This document shows, in pieces, positions 1 through 8,541 of a stretch of DNA of 64,000 nt. This stretch comes from Terricaulis silvestris (GTDB lineage: Bacteria > Pseudomonadota > Alphaproteobacteria > Caulobacterales > Aquidulcibacteraceae), in contig NZ_CP047045.1 in NCBI RefSeq assembly GCF_009792355.1, positions 2,196,501-2,260,500 of the forward strand. Reading direction: 5' to 3'. The notes beneath the pieces are model-generated. The model did no database searches. It was not told where the DNA came from and was given only the letters and a program-made list of their open reading frames with translations. A program made the position numbers and the translations under genes. Position 1 is the stretch's first letter, and the number at the start of each line of letters is the position of its first letter.

Positions 1-584
1 CGCTCTCGCGTTATCCGACCAGCGACACCTCGCAGCCGGCGCGGTATGCGCGGGCGGTGGCGTATTATCGCGCCTCGCAGCTCGACTTGGCGCGCGGTGA
101 ACTGAACGTGCTGATCGCCGAGGATCCCAACAACGCCTACTTCCAGGAGCTGATGGGCCAGATCCTGTTCGAGAACGGACGCGCCGAGGAATCGATCCCG
201 TACCACCAGCGCTCCAACGATCTGGCGCCGAACCAGCCGCTGCTGCAAATCAATCTGGCGCGCGCGCTGACGGCCGCACGTGGCCGTGCTGGCGCGGACG
301 CGGCCGTGCCGCTGCTGCAAGCCGCGATCGACCGCGAACCCGACAACGCCTTTGCGTGGCGCGAATTGGCGCAAGCGCGGAACCAGCAGGGCAACGAATC
401 CCTGGCCGAGCTCGCCTCCGCCGAACAAAATTTCGCGATCGGCAACTTCCCGGCGGCGCTCAACTTCGCCGAGCGGGCGCGCCGTGGGTTGGCGCGCAAC
501 ACGCCATCCTATCAGCGCTCGGTGGACATCGTGACGTTCTCATCGACGCAGATCCGCGACATGGACCGCGAGCGCCGCCGCTAG
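1..584 (+). CDS. C-terminal part of a TPR protein, probably an M48-family metalloprotease (5' end outside window)
   Basis: The reading frame is open from the first bases of the window, so the gene starts to the left. The visible 190 or so residues are helical tetratricopeptide repeats (for example ELNVLIAEDPNNAYFQELMG and the repeat following it). The protein ends in a basic tail, DRERRR. No protease motif is visible because the N-terminal domain lies outside. The guess of a BepA-like periplasmic M48 protease rests on the family's layout (protease followed by TPRs) and on the DsbA-like gene that follows, an arrangement I recall from related alphaproteobacteria. It could be another TPR protein. 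Confidence 0.6.
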   Translation, partial: LSRYPTSDTSQPARYARAVAYYRASQLDLARGELNVLIAEDPNNAYFQELMGQILFENGRAEESIPYHQRSNDLAPNQPLLQINLARALTAARGRAGADAAVPLLQAAIDREPDNAFAWRELAQARNQQGNESLAELASAEQNFAIGNFPAALNFAERARRGLARNTPSYQRSVDIVTFSSTQIRDMDRERRR

Positions 585-647
585 CGCAAACGCTTGCGCG
601 GCGAGCGCGGAGCGGTCATGTCCTCAGCGCAATTCTGGAGACGCCCC

Positions 648-1370
648 ATGGCGCGCTTTCTCGCGGGCCTCGCCGCCCTTTTCGCTCTCATCTTGACGCC
701 GGCTTCGGCGCAAAGCTTCAACGCGCAGGAGCAGGCCGAGATGCGCGCCATCGTGCGCGAGTATCTGGTCAACAATCCCGACGTGCTGCGCGAAGCGCTG
801 GATGCGCTGGCGGAGCGGACGGAGTCCGAACGCTGGCAGCGGCTCAAATCCGACAACCGCGATTTCTCGCTGGGGCCGGCGGACGCGCCAATCGTGATCG
901 TGGAATTCTTCGACTATCGCTGCGGTTTTTGCCACGCGGCTTTGGAATGGGTGACGGATGTTTCTCGCACGCGGCGCGATGTGCGCGTCGTGTTCAAGGA
1001 GTTTCCGATCCTCTCCGAGGAATCCATGGAAGCCTCGCGCGCGGCGATCGCGGCGATGCCGCAAGGGCGTTATTGGGCGTTTCACCAGGCGCTGATGGGC
1101 TTTCGCGGCGATCTAACGTCAGCGCGGATCGATCAGCTTGCACGCGACAGCGGCATCGATGTAGCGCGGATGCGGCGCGGCATGGAGTCCGAAGCGATCA
1201 CGCAGCTGATCATGGACAACCGCGCCCACGCCATCGAGATGGACAACACCGCAACGCCGATCTTCATCATCAATGGCGAAATGGTCGCCGGCTTCAATCG
1301 CCCGCTGCTGGAAACGCGTCTACGCGAAGCTACGCGCGAAGCACGGGCGCGGCGGCAAGCGTCGCGCTAA
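648..1370 (+). CDS. DsbA-family thiol:disulfide oxidoreductase
   Basis: Periplasmic thioredoxin-fold protein of about 240 residues. An N-terminal signal peptide (MARFLAGLAALFALILTPAS, cut near ASA/QSF) is followed by a short ScsC-like N-terminal helical region (EYLVNNPDVLREAL). The thioredoxin domain carries the redox motif CGFC at residues 92-95 and the cis-proline loop TATPIFIING near the end. The ATG at 648 is chosen because GGAG lies 7 bases upstream; an ATG at 618 is a possible longer start. The stop overlaps the stop of the convergent gene by 4 bases. It probably oxidises or isomerises disulfides in exported proteins. Confidence 0.88.
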   Translation: MARFLAGLAALFALILTPASAQSFNAQEQAEMRAIVREYLVNNPDVLREALDALAERTESERWQRLKSDNRDFSLGPADAPIVIVEFFDYRCGFCHAALEWVTDVSRTRRDVRVVFKEFPILSEESMEASRAAIAAMPQGRYWAFHQALMGFRGDLTSARIDQLARDSGIDVARMRRGMESEAITQLIMDNRAHAIEMDNTATPIFIINGEMVAGFNRPLLETRLREATREARARRQASR

Positions 1371-2080
1371 AGCCGGCCGGTTGCTGACGCGGCGACGAGC
1401 TCGAGCTGACGAAACAGTAGCGGGCGCTCGGCGCCGCCTGTCTTCAACGTCGCGGCGTAGCCGGGCGTCAGCGCCAAGTAGCCGATAGCGGGGAACGCGT
1501 CCGCGGGGACGGCGTGAGTGCGCGCTTGCGCGTATGCGTTCATGGCGCGCGTGATCTCATCGTCCCTTGAAACGCCGGCGAGCGACGTGCGGCGATTGCG
1601 GACGAAACCCAGACCGCCCCAGGCGCGCGCCGCTTGAGTGATAAACGCCTCAGGCATCTCTGCGCCGCACGCGATTAGGGCGAGGCGCATGAGTTGGCCG
1701 GCGGTGGCGTCCAGGTAGGCGCTGAACGCTGCTTCGTTCTCGAATGGCGTCGCATCGAGATCGCGGGCGCGCGCGTCGATCAGATCTTCAAGGGCTTGGC
1801 GCGGCCAGAGCTTGCGGCTTTGCGCGAGTGCATCGACCACCGGATGCGCGCGCGGTGTCCGGCCTTCATGGATTTCAGCCATCGCCTCGCGCCACCAGGC
1901 CAAGCGGATATCGCCCAGGGTTGGCTGCGACACGATTTCCGCGGTACGGGCGAGTTCGTAGTTGAGCGCATAAAGCGCAATCAGGTCGCCGCGCACGTCC
2001 GCCGGCGCAAAGCGGCTGGCGAGCCAGCGATCTTCATCGACGCGGCGAACGGTTTCGCTGATGTCGCCAATCTGAGTCAT
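1367..2080 (-). CDS. Squalene/phytoene synthase-family protein, NDUFAF6-like
   Basis: The 237-residue protein has the trans-isoprenyl synthase fold signature (LGDIRLAWWREAMAEIHEG). It lacks both aspartate-rich metal motifs of real squalene or phytoene synthases: the first region reads YELARTAEIV and the second GLGFVRNRR. That pattern matches the NDUFAF6-type branch, linked in mitochondria to complex I assembly. A role in respiratory complex assembly is therefore more likely than carotenoid synthesis, and an NDUFA12-type complex I gene lies 8 kb away. The start codon sits inside a REP-like palindrome. Terpenoid synthesis is not excluded by sequence alone. Confidence 0.75.
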   Translation of the reverse strand: MTQIGDISETVRRVDEDRWLASRFAPADVRGDLIALYALNYELARTAEIVSQPTLGDIRLAWWREAMAEIHEGRTPRAHPVVDALAQSRKLWPRQALEDLIDARARDLDATPFENEAAFSAYLDATAGQLMRLALIACGAEMPEAFITQAARAWGGLGFVRNRRTSLAGVSRDDEITRAMNAYAQARTHAVPADAFPAIGYLALTPGYAATLKTGGAERPLLFRQLELVAASATGRL

Positions 2081-2110
2081 TCCAGGATCGCGGAGCGATA
2101 CCTGGAATCC
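2077..2110. repeat. REP-like palindrome, copy 1
   Basis: Imperfect inverted repeat with arms TCATTCCAGGATCGC and GCGATACCTGGAATC around a GGA loop. It overlaps the start codon of the squalene/phytoene synthase-like gene. It is related to the copies at 2138-2169 and 32720-32757. Confidence 0.7.
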
Positions 2111-2137
2111 AGGGCAGACGATTCGTCATTGGCCCTG

Positions 2138-2169
2138 GATTCCAGATCGGCCTCCGGCCGTCTGGAATG
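2138..2169. repeat. REP-like palindrome, copy 2
   Basis: Inverted repeat with arms GATTCCAGATCGGCC and GGCCGTCTGGAATG around TCC. It lies 27 bases from copy 1 in the opposite orientation, forming a paired-REP arrangement between two minus-strand genes. Confidence 0.7.
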
Positions 2170-2185
2170 GCTCATAATCTCGTCC

Positions 2186-2815
2186 CTAGAACAACGTGCT
2201 CGCGCCGGTCATCGCCACCAGCATCGGCACGGACAGGAACGTGTTCGTGCGCGAGAACAGCATCGCGGTTTTGCCGGCGGCGGCTTTCGCGGCGGGCTCG
2301 AGGCTCGCATAGCGATCGCCGATGTTGAGCGCCTTTTGCTGGTTCGGCCAGATGATGAACCACACGTTGAACCACATCGCGATGGCCAGCCACATGCCGA
2401 TGCCGATCAGAATGTGCTTCGGCACCGCAAACGCCGGATCATCAGCGGCGCCGAGCGTCAGCGCCTGCAATAGATAACCCTGGTTCCAGGCCAACAAGAG
2501 CCCAGTGATCAACGTCAGCATCGCGCCCCAACGAAACCAATAGAGCGCGGCCGGCGCAATCACTTTGGTGACCGCCGGTTTCTGCTCATCCGGAATCTTC
2601 GGCATGTTCGGGATTTGCGTGAAATTGAAATAGTAGAGATGGCCGACCCACATGATGGCCACAAGCACATGACCCCAGCGCAGCGCGGCTTCCCAGAACG
2701 CGCCGTCACCGAACGTATAGCCGGCGACGCCCATCGCGAAGTAAATCAGAAACAGCGCGCCAACGGCGAGCGCCGTCCAAGCGACGTAACGCAGATTGCT
2801 CAGAAACCAGGCCAT
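2186..2815 (-). CDS. PuuD-like urate hydroxylase membrane domain protein
   Basis: A 209-residue integral membrane protein with several hydrophobic helices. The histidine- and aromatic-rich signatures (RWGHVLVAIMWVGHLYYFNF, WFNVWFIIWPNQQ) are typical of the N-terminal membrane domain of bacterial urate hydroxylase PuuD. The C-terminal cytochrome c domain of full-length PuuD is absent. No purine-catabolism gene is nearby, so urate oxidation is uncertain. The start has a good upstream site (GAGGAGAG on the minus strand). It may instead be a haem-binding membrane protein of other function. Confidence 0.75.
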   Translation of the reverse strand: MAWFLSNLRYVAWTALAVGALFLIYFAMGVAGYTFGDGAFWEAALRWGHVLVAIMWVGHLYYFNFTQIPNMPKIPDEQKPAVTKVIAPAALYWFRWGAMLTLITGLLLAWNQGYLLQALTLGAADDPAFAVPKHILIGIGMWLAIAMWFNVWFIIWPNQQKALNIGDRYASLEPAAKAAAGKTAMLFSRTNTFLSVPMLVAMTGASTLF

Positions 2816-2904
2816 GATCTCTCCTCAAGCCCATGCGCGAAAACCCCCTGTGGCTTGAGGGACTCAATTGCGCTGGGGGAACATAGAGTGTCCCAGCGTC
2901 CGGG

Positions 2905-3894
2905 TCACGGGTGGGAATAGACCTCGTCGCCCTTCGGCTTGTTCTTTTTCTTATCTTCGGAGGTCTGGAAGTTATCGCGCCGGCCGACGCCAAGCACAGT
3001 CAGCATAGGCGCCGCGATATAGATCGACGAATAGGTGCCGACCACGATGCCGAAGAACATCGACACCGCGAAGGCAAACAATGCTTCGCCACCGTAATAG
3101 GCCATGACGCCCAGCGCCATCAGGCCGGTGACGCCGGTAATGATGGTGCGGGAGAGCGTTTCGTTGACCGAAAGATCGATCAGCTCCTTCATCGGCATGC
3201 GCTTGTACTTGCGCAAATTCTCTCGAACGCGGTCCAGAACGACGATTTTGTCGTTGATAGAGTAGCCGATGATGGTGAGGATCGAGCCCACGGCCACCAG
3301 CGTGAATTCCATCTGGAACACGGCGAAGAGGCCGAACGTCAGGATCACGTCGTGCGCCAGCGCGGTGACGGCGGCAGCGCCGAACGTGAACCCGAAGCGG
3401 AACCAGATATAGAGCAGCATCAGCGTGATGCCGGCGCCGAGTGCTGCGGCGCCCAGCAGGAAGAGCTCACCCGACACCTTGGCGCCGACGACATCGGCGC
3501 GACCGAAATGCACACCCTCGCCCAAACGCTCGGTGATGGCCGCGCGCATGATCGCCTGCGCCTCATCGCTGCTCATGTTTTCGGGCGTCTCATATTTCAC
3601 CATCGCCGCGGTGGGATCGGTGAAACCCTGAACCTGAACTTCGCCGAGGCCGATGTCGTTGAGCGAGCGGAGGGCATTCTGATCGACGCTTTGCGGCGCG
3701 GTGGAGATTTCGATCATCGAGCCGCCCTTGAAGTCGACGCCGCAATTAAGGCCGCCGCACGGCGGCGTAAACGGCACGACCGTCAGATAGATCGACGCGA
3801 GACAGGCGAGCAGCGAGATAACGCACAAGAACGGCGCGACCGCGACGTACTTGAAGTTCGTCTTCTCGGGCAGGAGCTTAATCAGAGGCCACAT
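2905..3894 (-). CDS. secF: Protein translocase subunit SecF
   Basis: Inner-membrane RND-type subunit that with SecD uses the proton gradient to pull exported proteins out of the SecYEG channel. The 329 residues give one N-terminal helix, the periplasmic domain beginning GVDFKGGSMIEI, and a C-terminal block of five helices. That block includes the conserved segment SINDKIVVLDRVRENLR. The charged C-terminal tail is cytoplasmic. The gene starts 9 bases after secD ends, so the two are almost certainly co-transcribed with yajC. Confidence 0.97.
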   Translation of the reverse strand: MWPLIKLLPEKTNFKYVAVAPFLCVISLLACLASIYLTVVPFTPPCGGLNCGVDFKGGSMIEISTAPQSVDQNALRSLNDIGLGEVQVQGFTDPTAAMVKYETPENMSSDEAQAIMRAAITERLGEGVHFGRADVVGAKVSGELFLLGAAALGAGITLMLLYIWFRFGFTFGAAAVTALAHDVILTFGLFAVFQMEFTLVAVGSILTIIGYSINDKIVVLDRVRENLRKYKRMPMKELIDLSVNETLSRTIITGVTGLMALGVMAYYGGEALFAFAVSMFFGIVVGTYSSIYIAAPMLTVLGVGRRDNFQTSEDKKKNKPKGDEVYSHP

Positions 3895-3903
3895 CGGACT
3901 TGC

Positions 3904-5505
3904 CTAACTAATCGGGAGTTTCTTGGGCCGGAAGGTGCGATACCACCAAGCGACCAGCACTTGCGTGATCAGCACCGCCGTAAACACGGACGTGAACACG
4001 CCGATCAGCAGCGTCCACGCAAAGCCTTTCACCGGCCCTGGCGGCGCCAGGTTGAGCATGATGAAGGCCGCGCCCAAGTGGGTGATGTTTGCGTCGAAGA
4101 TGGTCAGCATGGCGCGGTTGAAACCCGCCTCGATTGCAAGCGCCGGCTGCCTGCCCGCCCGCGCTTCTTCACGCATGCGCTCATAGATCAGCACGTTGGC
4201 GTCGAGCGCGACAGCGAGCGTCAAGATCAGACCGGCAACGCCGGGCAACGTGAGTGCTGCCCCGGTGATTGTCATGATCGCCATGATCAGGATGCCGTTG
4301 ACCACGAGCGCCACAACCGAAATGCCGCCAAACAGCAGCCCGTACGCCAGCACCATGAACAGCAGCACGAGGCCAAACGCGATGAAGGTGGATTTTGTAC
4401 CGGCATCGATGGCGGCTTGGCCGAGTTCAGCGGTGACGCTGCGCTGTTCGATCACCGTGAGCGGCGCAGGCAACGCGCCGGCGCGGAGCATCACAGCGAG
4501 TTCGTTTGCGCTTTCGGCGGTGAAGTTGCCCGAAATCTGGCCGCTGCCGCCGCAGATCGGTTCGTTGATCGTCGGCGCGGTGAGCACCTGGTTGTCGAGC
4601 AGGATGGCGAAACGCTGGCCGGTGTAGCGCTGGGTAATGCGGCAAAACAGACTTGAGCCTTCGCCGTCGAGCCTGAAGGCGAGAACGAACGCGCCATTTT
4701 GATCCGTTGACGGGCTGGCGCTTGTCAGCCGTTCGCCGGTGAATTCCGGACGGCGCGCGACGACATCGGGTGAGTCGCCGATACCGGGATACGGCTGCAC
4801 CACCATGGCGCCCGCCGGTATGCGGCCGGCGGCCTGGTCTTCGGGAGACACTTCGCGCACCATGTGGAACGTCATCACGGCGGTTTGGCCGATGCGCGAG
4901 CGGAGCTGTTCGGGATCGGAAACGCCCGGCGCTTGTACGGCGATACGGTCGTCGCCTTGGCGTGAGATAGACACTTCGGCGGTGCCGTCGGGGTCGATCC
5001 GTCGGCGAATGACTTCAATCGATTGCTGAGCGGCTTGCCGGCTCAATTCGCGCAAATGCGCTTCAGTCATACGCGCTTCGACGAGCCCGTCCGCCGCTTC
5101 GGTGAACTCCAGCACGTCACCGCCCGCGGTCGTTTGCGTGCGTCCAACTTCGCGCATGATCGGACGCGCGCGCGCGATGTCGGCGACGTTGACAAGGCGC
5201 ACGCGCGCGACATCGCCTTCCAGGCTGGCGCGCGCCGTGCGAATGGTGGGCTCGGCCTCGCGCAAAGCGCGGATCAGCTGATCCTGGATATTCTCGACCT
5301 GCGACCGGCGCAGCGTCGCGACATCGACTTCGAGCAGCAATTGCGAACCGCCGCGCAAGTCGAGACCCAGATTGATGGTCTTCTGCAGGAAGCTCGGCAG
5401 CTGGTTGCGCGTCGATTCCGGCAACAGGTTCGGCGTTGCGAACACGATGCCAAGCAAGGTCACGACCAGAACCAGGATCACGCGCCAGCGCGCAACTTGA
5501 AGCAT
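3904..5505 (-). CDS. secD: Protein translocase subunit SecD
   Basis: The 533-residue partner of SecF. The N-terminal helix is followed by GLDLRGGSQLLLEVD, the family signature. The large periplasmic P1 domain then leads to the transmembrane block with ALDANVLIYERMREE, which holds the conserved aspartate used in proton transfer. The length is ordinary for alphaproteobacterial SecD proteins that are separate from SecF. The yajC stop is only 5 bases upstream of the start codon, giving a tight yajC-secD-secF operon. Confidence 0.97.
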   Translation of the reverse strand: MLQVARWRVILVLVVTLLGIVFATPNLLPESTRNQLPSFLQKTINLGLDLRGGSQLLLEVDVATLRRSQVENIQDQLIRALREAEPTIRTARASLEGDVARVRLVNVADIARARPIMREVGRTQTTAGGDVLEFTEAADGLVEARMTEAHLRELSRQAAQQSIEVIRRRIDPDGTAEVSISRQGDDRIAVQAPGVSDPEQLRSRIGQTAVMTFHMVREVSPEDQAAGRIPAGAMVVQPYPGIGDSPDVVARRPEFTGERLTSASPSTDQNGAFVLAFRLDGEGSSLFCRITQRYTGQRFAILLDNQVLTAPTINEPICGGSGQISGNFTAESANELAVMLRAGALPAPLTVIEQRSVTAELGQAAIDAGTKSTFIAFGLVLLFMVLAYGLLFGGISVVALVVNGILIMAIMTITGAALTLPGVAGLILTLAVALDANVLIYERMREEARAGRQPALAIEAGFNRAMLTIFDANITHLGAAFIMLNLAPPGPVKGFAWTLLIGVFTSVFTAVLITQVLVAWWYRTFRPKKLPIS

Positions 5506-5510
5506 GGGTA

Positions 5511-5861
5511 TTAGCTCGCGGCGGAGTCGTTGGCGGGCGCGGGATCGGTCTTGGAGCGCACCTCGCCGATGGCGCTGCGGATCACCCGCACTTCGACATT
5601 CGGCGACAGCTCAACGCGCAGCTCATCATCAGCAACGCTCTTCACTTTGCCAATCAAGCCGCCGGACGTGACGACGACATCGCCCTTCTTCAGCGCGGCC
5701 ACCATGTCCGTGTGCCGCTTGCGCGCTTGTTGCTGCGGGCGGATCAGCAGGAAGTAGAACACGACGAAAATGAGCGCGTACGGGATGAGCATAACGAGCC
5801 CACCCATGCCGCCATCGCCGGCAGCGGCTGCGCCCTGCGCATAAGCATTCGAAATGAACAT
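5511..5861 (-). CDS. yajC: Preprotein translocase subunit YajC
   Basis: A 116-residue single-pass membrane protein. The transmembrane segment (PYALIFVVFYFLLIRPQQQ) and the following KKGDVVVTSGGLIGKV domain are the YajC hallmarks. It associates with SecDF and YidC. It is the first of the yajC-secD-secF operon. A 151-base gap to the nlpD-like gene upstream could hold its own promoter. Confidence 0.96.
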   Translation of the reverse strand: MFISNAYAQGAAAAGDGGMGGLVMLIPYALIFVVFYFLLIRPQQQARKRHTDMVAALKKGDVVVTSGGLIGKVKSVADDELRVELSPNVEVRVIRSAIGEVRSKTDPAPANDSAAS

Positions 5862-6012
5862 TGATCCTCGCTGGAAGCGGCGCGTCGGTGCGCAGCCGAG
5901 ATGGGCGTTCGCCGCCCTGGAAAGAAGGCCGGGACTATAGCGACCGGCCCCGCCTTATCAATCAGCGCGCGCCGTATCCGCGCGCCGTTTCGCCGCAGGG
6001 CCAAAATCGCAA

Positions 6013-7032
6013 TCAGGGGCCCAGCAACGGCGTCGGGTCAATCGCTTCAGCGCCGCGGCGGACTTGAAACAAAAGTCGTGGGCGCCCATCGGAACGCGGC
6101 CCCAGTTCGGCGATCGCCTCGCCGGCGCGGACATGCTGGCCTTCACGCACCAAAGCGCGGCGGGCATGGCCGTAGGCGGTCACGTAATTGTCGGCGTGGC
6201 GCACCAGGACAAGCGTGCCGTAGGCGGCCAAGTCCGAGCCGGCATAAACGACATCGCCCTCGGCGGCGGCGCTGATCTGGGCGCCTTCGCGGCCGGCGAT
6301 CTCTACGCCATCGATGCGCGCGCCGTCGGGCTGAGCGCCGTAGCGCGTGACGAGCTGTCCGCGCAGCGGCCAAGCGAAGCGGGCATTGGTCTGAACCGCC
6401 GGCGCCTCGCCGGCATTTGCAGCGCTGGCCGGCGGGGGCGCCGGCGATACAGACGCAATCTCCATCGATCGCGCCATCGCAGGCAGCACGATGCGATCGC
6501 CTTGGCGCACGCGATACGGCGCCTGCATGCGGTTCAGCAGCGCCAGCGATCGCGTGTCGACATTGTAGCGGCGCGCTACGTCCTCGAAGCTTTCACCGCG
6601 CGCAACCGTGTGAAAACGGGGCGGCGGCAATTGCAGCTCGCTGCCGGGGCGAAGCGCGTAAGGCGGCTCAAGCCGGTTCTGATCGATCAGCGCACGCAGT
6701 GGGACTTGGTAGGTCGTGGCGACATCGTAAAGCGATTCATTCGCGCGCACGCGATGGGCGCGCGGCAGATGCGCGGGATCGAACGGCTGCGCTTCGTTCG
6801 GTTGCAGTGCGTAAGCAGAGAGCGCCGTGCCTTCGCCGTCGGCCCAGTTCGGCGCTTCTTGAGCGATTGGCGCGCTCGGCGTCTCTTGTTCGACAACCGG
6901 ACGTGGCGCTTGCCGAACCGGCGGCGGCGCTGCAACAGGCGGCTGGGCGCCACCGCCATAGGCAATCGGCGCCGCTTGGCCGGAGGCGCATGCTGTCGCC
7001 AGCAACGCAAGCAGGAGGCTCCCGCGCATCAT
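6013..7032 (-). CDS. LysM/M23 lipoprotein, NlpD-like, with degenerate LytM active site
   Basis: A 339-residue lipoprotein: the signal ends in the lipobox LLATAC near residue 15. Two LysM peptidoglycan-binding domains follow (HRVRANESLYDVATTYQV and HTVARGESFEDVARRYNV), then a proline/alanine linker and a C-terminal LytM/M23 domain (FAWPLRGQLVTRYG ... LVRHADNYVTAYGHARR). Zinc ligands are missing: the usual HxGxD region reads IDGVEIAG and the final HxH region reads LLFQVRR. As with E. coli NlpD, it probably activates cell-wall amidases rather than cutting peptidoglycan. Start 7032 or 7029. The linker holds a probable decayed palindromic element (6395-6449). It follows pcm by 37 bases, as in surE-pcm-nlpD operons. 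Confidence 0.88.
   Translation of the reverse strand: MMRGSLLLALLATACASGQAAPIAYGGGAQPPVAAPPPVRQAPRPVVEQETPSAPIAQEAPNWADGEGTALSAYALQPNEAQPFDPAHLPRAHRVRANESLYDVATTYQVPLRALIDQNRLEPPYALRPGSELQLPPPRFHTVARGESFEDVARRYNVDTRSLALLNRMQAPYRVRQGDRIVLPAMARSMEIASVSPAPPPASAANAGEAPAVQTNARFAWPLRGQLVTRYGAQPDGARIDGVEIAGREGAQISAAAEGDVVYAGSDLAAYGTLVLVRHADNYVTAYGHARRALVREGQHVRAGEAIAELGPRSDGRPRLLFQVRRGAEAIDPTPLLGP
6395..6449. repeat. Possible decayed copy of the TATGGACC palindromic element inside the nlpD-like gene
   Basis: Positions 6395-6414 are identical over 20 bases to the left arm of the element in rsmA. The opposite arm around 6427-6448 pairs imperfectly. The encoded linker reads AGEAPAV, the same peptide the element encodes in rsmA. 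It could also be chance similarity in a GC-rich linker. Confidence 0.4.
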
Positions 7033-7069
7033 GCTGGGAGCATCCGCCAGAATCAGAGCGCCACGCAAA

Positions 7070-7714
7070 TTACGCGGGCTGTTCGGCCTCACCCTCTTCC
7101 ACCCCGCGCTCCAGCGGCGCCAGTTTGATGGCGCCAAGATCCTCGCGCTCACCGTTGCGATAGCGGATCAAACGTTGGTTTTGCGCATCACCCAGCGGAG
7201 CGAGCAGAACGCCGCCGGGCGCGAGTTGTTCGAACAGCGCCTCAGGAAAATCGTCGAGCGCCGCGTTCACGACGATGCGTTGGTACGGCGCTTCGTCCTC
7301 CCAACCCTCGGCCCCGTCAGCGACATGACAATAGGTGCGCATCAGCCGCGCCGTGCCGAAGCGGCCACGTGCGTCGGCGGCGAGTTCGCGCCAGCGTTCG
7401 AGCGTGATGACTTTGCTTGCGAGCGTTGAGAGCGCCGCGGCCTGGAAGCCGGAGCCGGTGCCGATTTCCAACACAGTGTCAGTCGGCTGCACCTCGAGCG
7501 CTGTGATGATGCGGCCGATGACCGACGGCTTCGTCATGGTTTGGCCGTGCGCAAGCGGCAGCGCGACATCGTCGAGCGCCAAGCCTTCCAGATGCCCCGG
7601 TGCGTAATGCGTGCGTGGCGCGCGTTCGAGCGCTGAGAGAGCGCGCGCGTCGGTAATCCCGGCTTGGCGCATCTCCAGGACGAAGCGCATCAAGCGTGCG
7701 GGATCGATGCTCAT
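7070..7714 (-). CDS. pcm: Protein-L-isoaspartate O-methyltransferase
   Basis: A 214-residue SAM-dependent enzyme that methylates isoaspartyl residues in damaged proteins, starting their repair. The family motif [20 protein letters not shown] is followed by the SAM-binding motif [16 protein letters not shown] and later [20 protein letters not shown]. The start codon overlaps the surE stop in an ATGA arrangement, indicating translational coupling. The surE-pcm pairing is conserved across proteobacteria. Confidence 0.96.
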   Translation of the reverse strand: MSIDPARLMRFVLEMRQAGITDARALSALERAPRTHYAPGHLEGLALDDVALPLAHGQTMTKPSVIGRIITALEVQPTDTVLEIGTGSGFQAAALSTLASKVITLERWRELAADARGRFGTARLMRTYCHVADGAEGWEDEAPYQRIVVNAALDDFPEALFEQLAPGGVLLAPLGDAQNQRLIRYRNGEREDLGAIKLAPLERGVEEGEAEQPA

Positions 7715-8499
7715 GCAGGCGCCTTAGGGGGCGCGCCGCCGAGCACCCCTTTGAGCGCGTGGACCGTTTCCATGTGCGTCAGGTCGATGTGCAGCGGCGT
7801 CACGGCGATGCGGCCTTCGTAGATCGCGCGCAAGTCCGTGCCTTCCGGCGGATTGGACAAGTTGCCGCGAAAACCCAGCCAGAAATACGCGTTGCCGCGC
7901 GGATCGGTGCGCTTGTCGGCGTAGATGATGTGCTGATCGCGACGGCCCTGCGTCGTGACTTCCACTTCTTTCACTTGATCCGGCAACACATCCGGAAAGT
8001 TGACGTTCATCAGCACGTCTTTCGGCCAACCGTGTTCGAGCAACTTGCCAACAACGCCCGGGCCGTAGGTTTCGGCCGTCTCCCAAGGAATTGGCGCTTC
8101 CTCGCCGCGAAAGCCGCGCGCTTGGCTGAGCGCAAGCGCAGGAATGCCGAACTGCATGCCCTGCATCGCGCCGGCGATGGTGCCGGAAAACGTGACGTCT
8201 TCAGCGATGTTCTGGCCGCGATTGACGCCGGAAAGGACGAGATCCGGCATCACGCCTTCAAGCAAATGCTCGACGCCGAGCAACACGCAATCCGTCGGCG
8301 TGCCGGAGACGGCGTAGCGCTTCGGCCCGGCTTGGCGCACGCGGATCGGCGCTGTCAGCGTAAGTGCGCGCGAAGCCCCGGAATGCTCGACCTCCGGCGC
8401 GATCACCCAGACATCGTCGCTGAACGTGCGCGCGATTTTTTCGAGGACCGCGAGGCCGGTCGCGTGGATGCCGTCATCGTTGGTGCAGAGAATGCGCAT
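7711..8499 (-). CDS. surE: 5'/3'-nucleotidase SurE
   Basis: A 262-residue nucleoside monophosphate phosphatase. The N-terminal metal-binding motif [14 protein letters not shown], the [14 protein letters not shown] loop and FSGTIAGAM are all present. The ATG at 8499 places the NDDG motif at the expected distance from the N-terminus; the open frame extends further upstream without support. It is the first gene visible in the surE-pcm-nlpD-like series. serS, a frequent upstream neighbour, is absent here and is replaced by a DUF1761 gene. Confidence 0.95.
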   Translation of the reverse strand: MRILCTNDDGIHATGLAVLEKIARTFSDDVWVIAPEVEHSGASRALTLTAPIRVRQAGPKRYAVSGTPTDCVLLGVEHLLEGVMPDLVLSGVNRGQNIAEDVTFSGTIAGAMQGMQFGIPALALSQARGFRGEEAPIPWETAETYGPGVVGKLLEHGWPKDVLMNVNFPDVLPDQVKEVEVTTQGRRDQHIIYADKRTDPRGNAYFWLGFRGNLSNPPEGTDLRAIYEGRIAVTPLHIDLTHMETVHALKGVLGGAPPKAPA

Positions 8500-8541
8500 G
8501 GCCGCCCGCTTAGCGCGAACGGCCATGGCTGTCGAATAGGG

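Noticed and set aside
1367-1370. 4-base convergent overlap of two stop codons as a regulatory feature
   Set aside because: Short convergent overlaps are common in dense genomes (also 44460-44470), so nothing special is claimed.
2911-4656. Long plus-strand open frame (581 codons) opposite secD/secF
   Set aside because: It is antisense to clearly recognisable secD and secF and is rich in Arg/His/Asp/Gln as expected from the reverse frame of a GC-rich gene.
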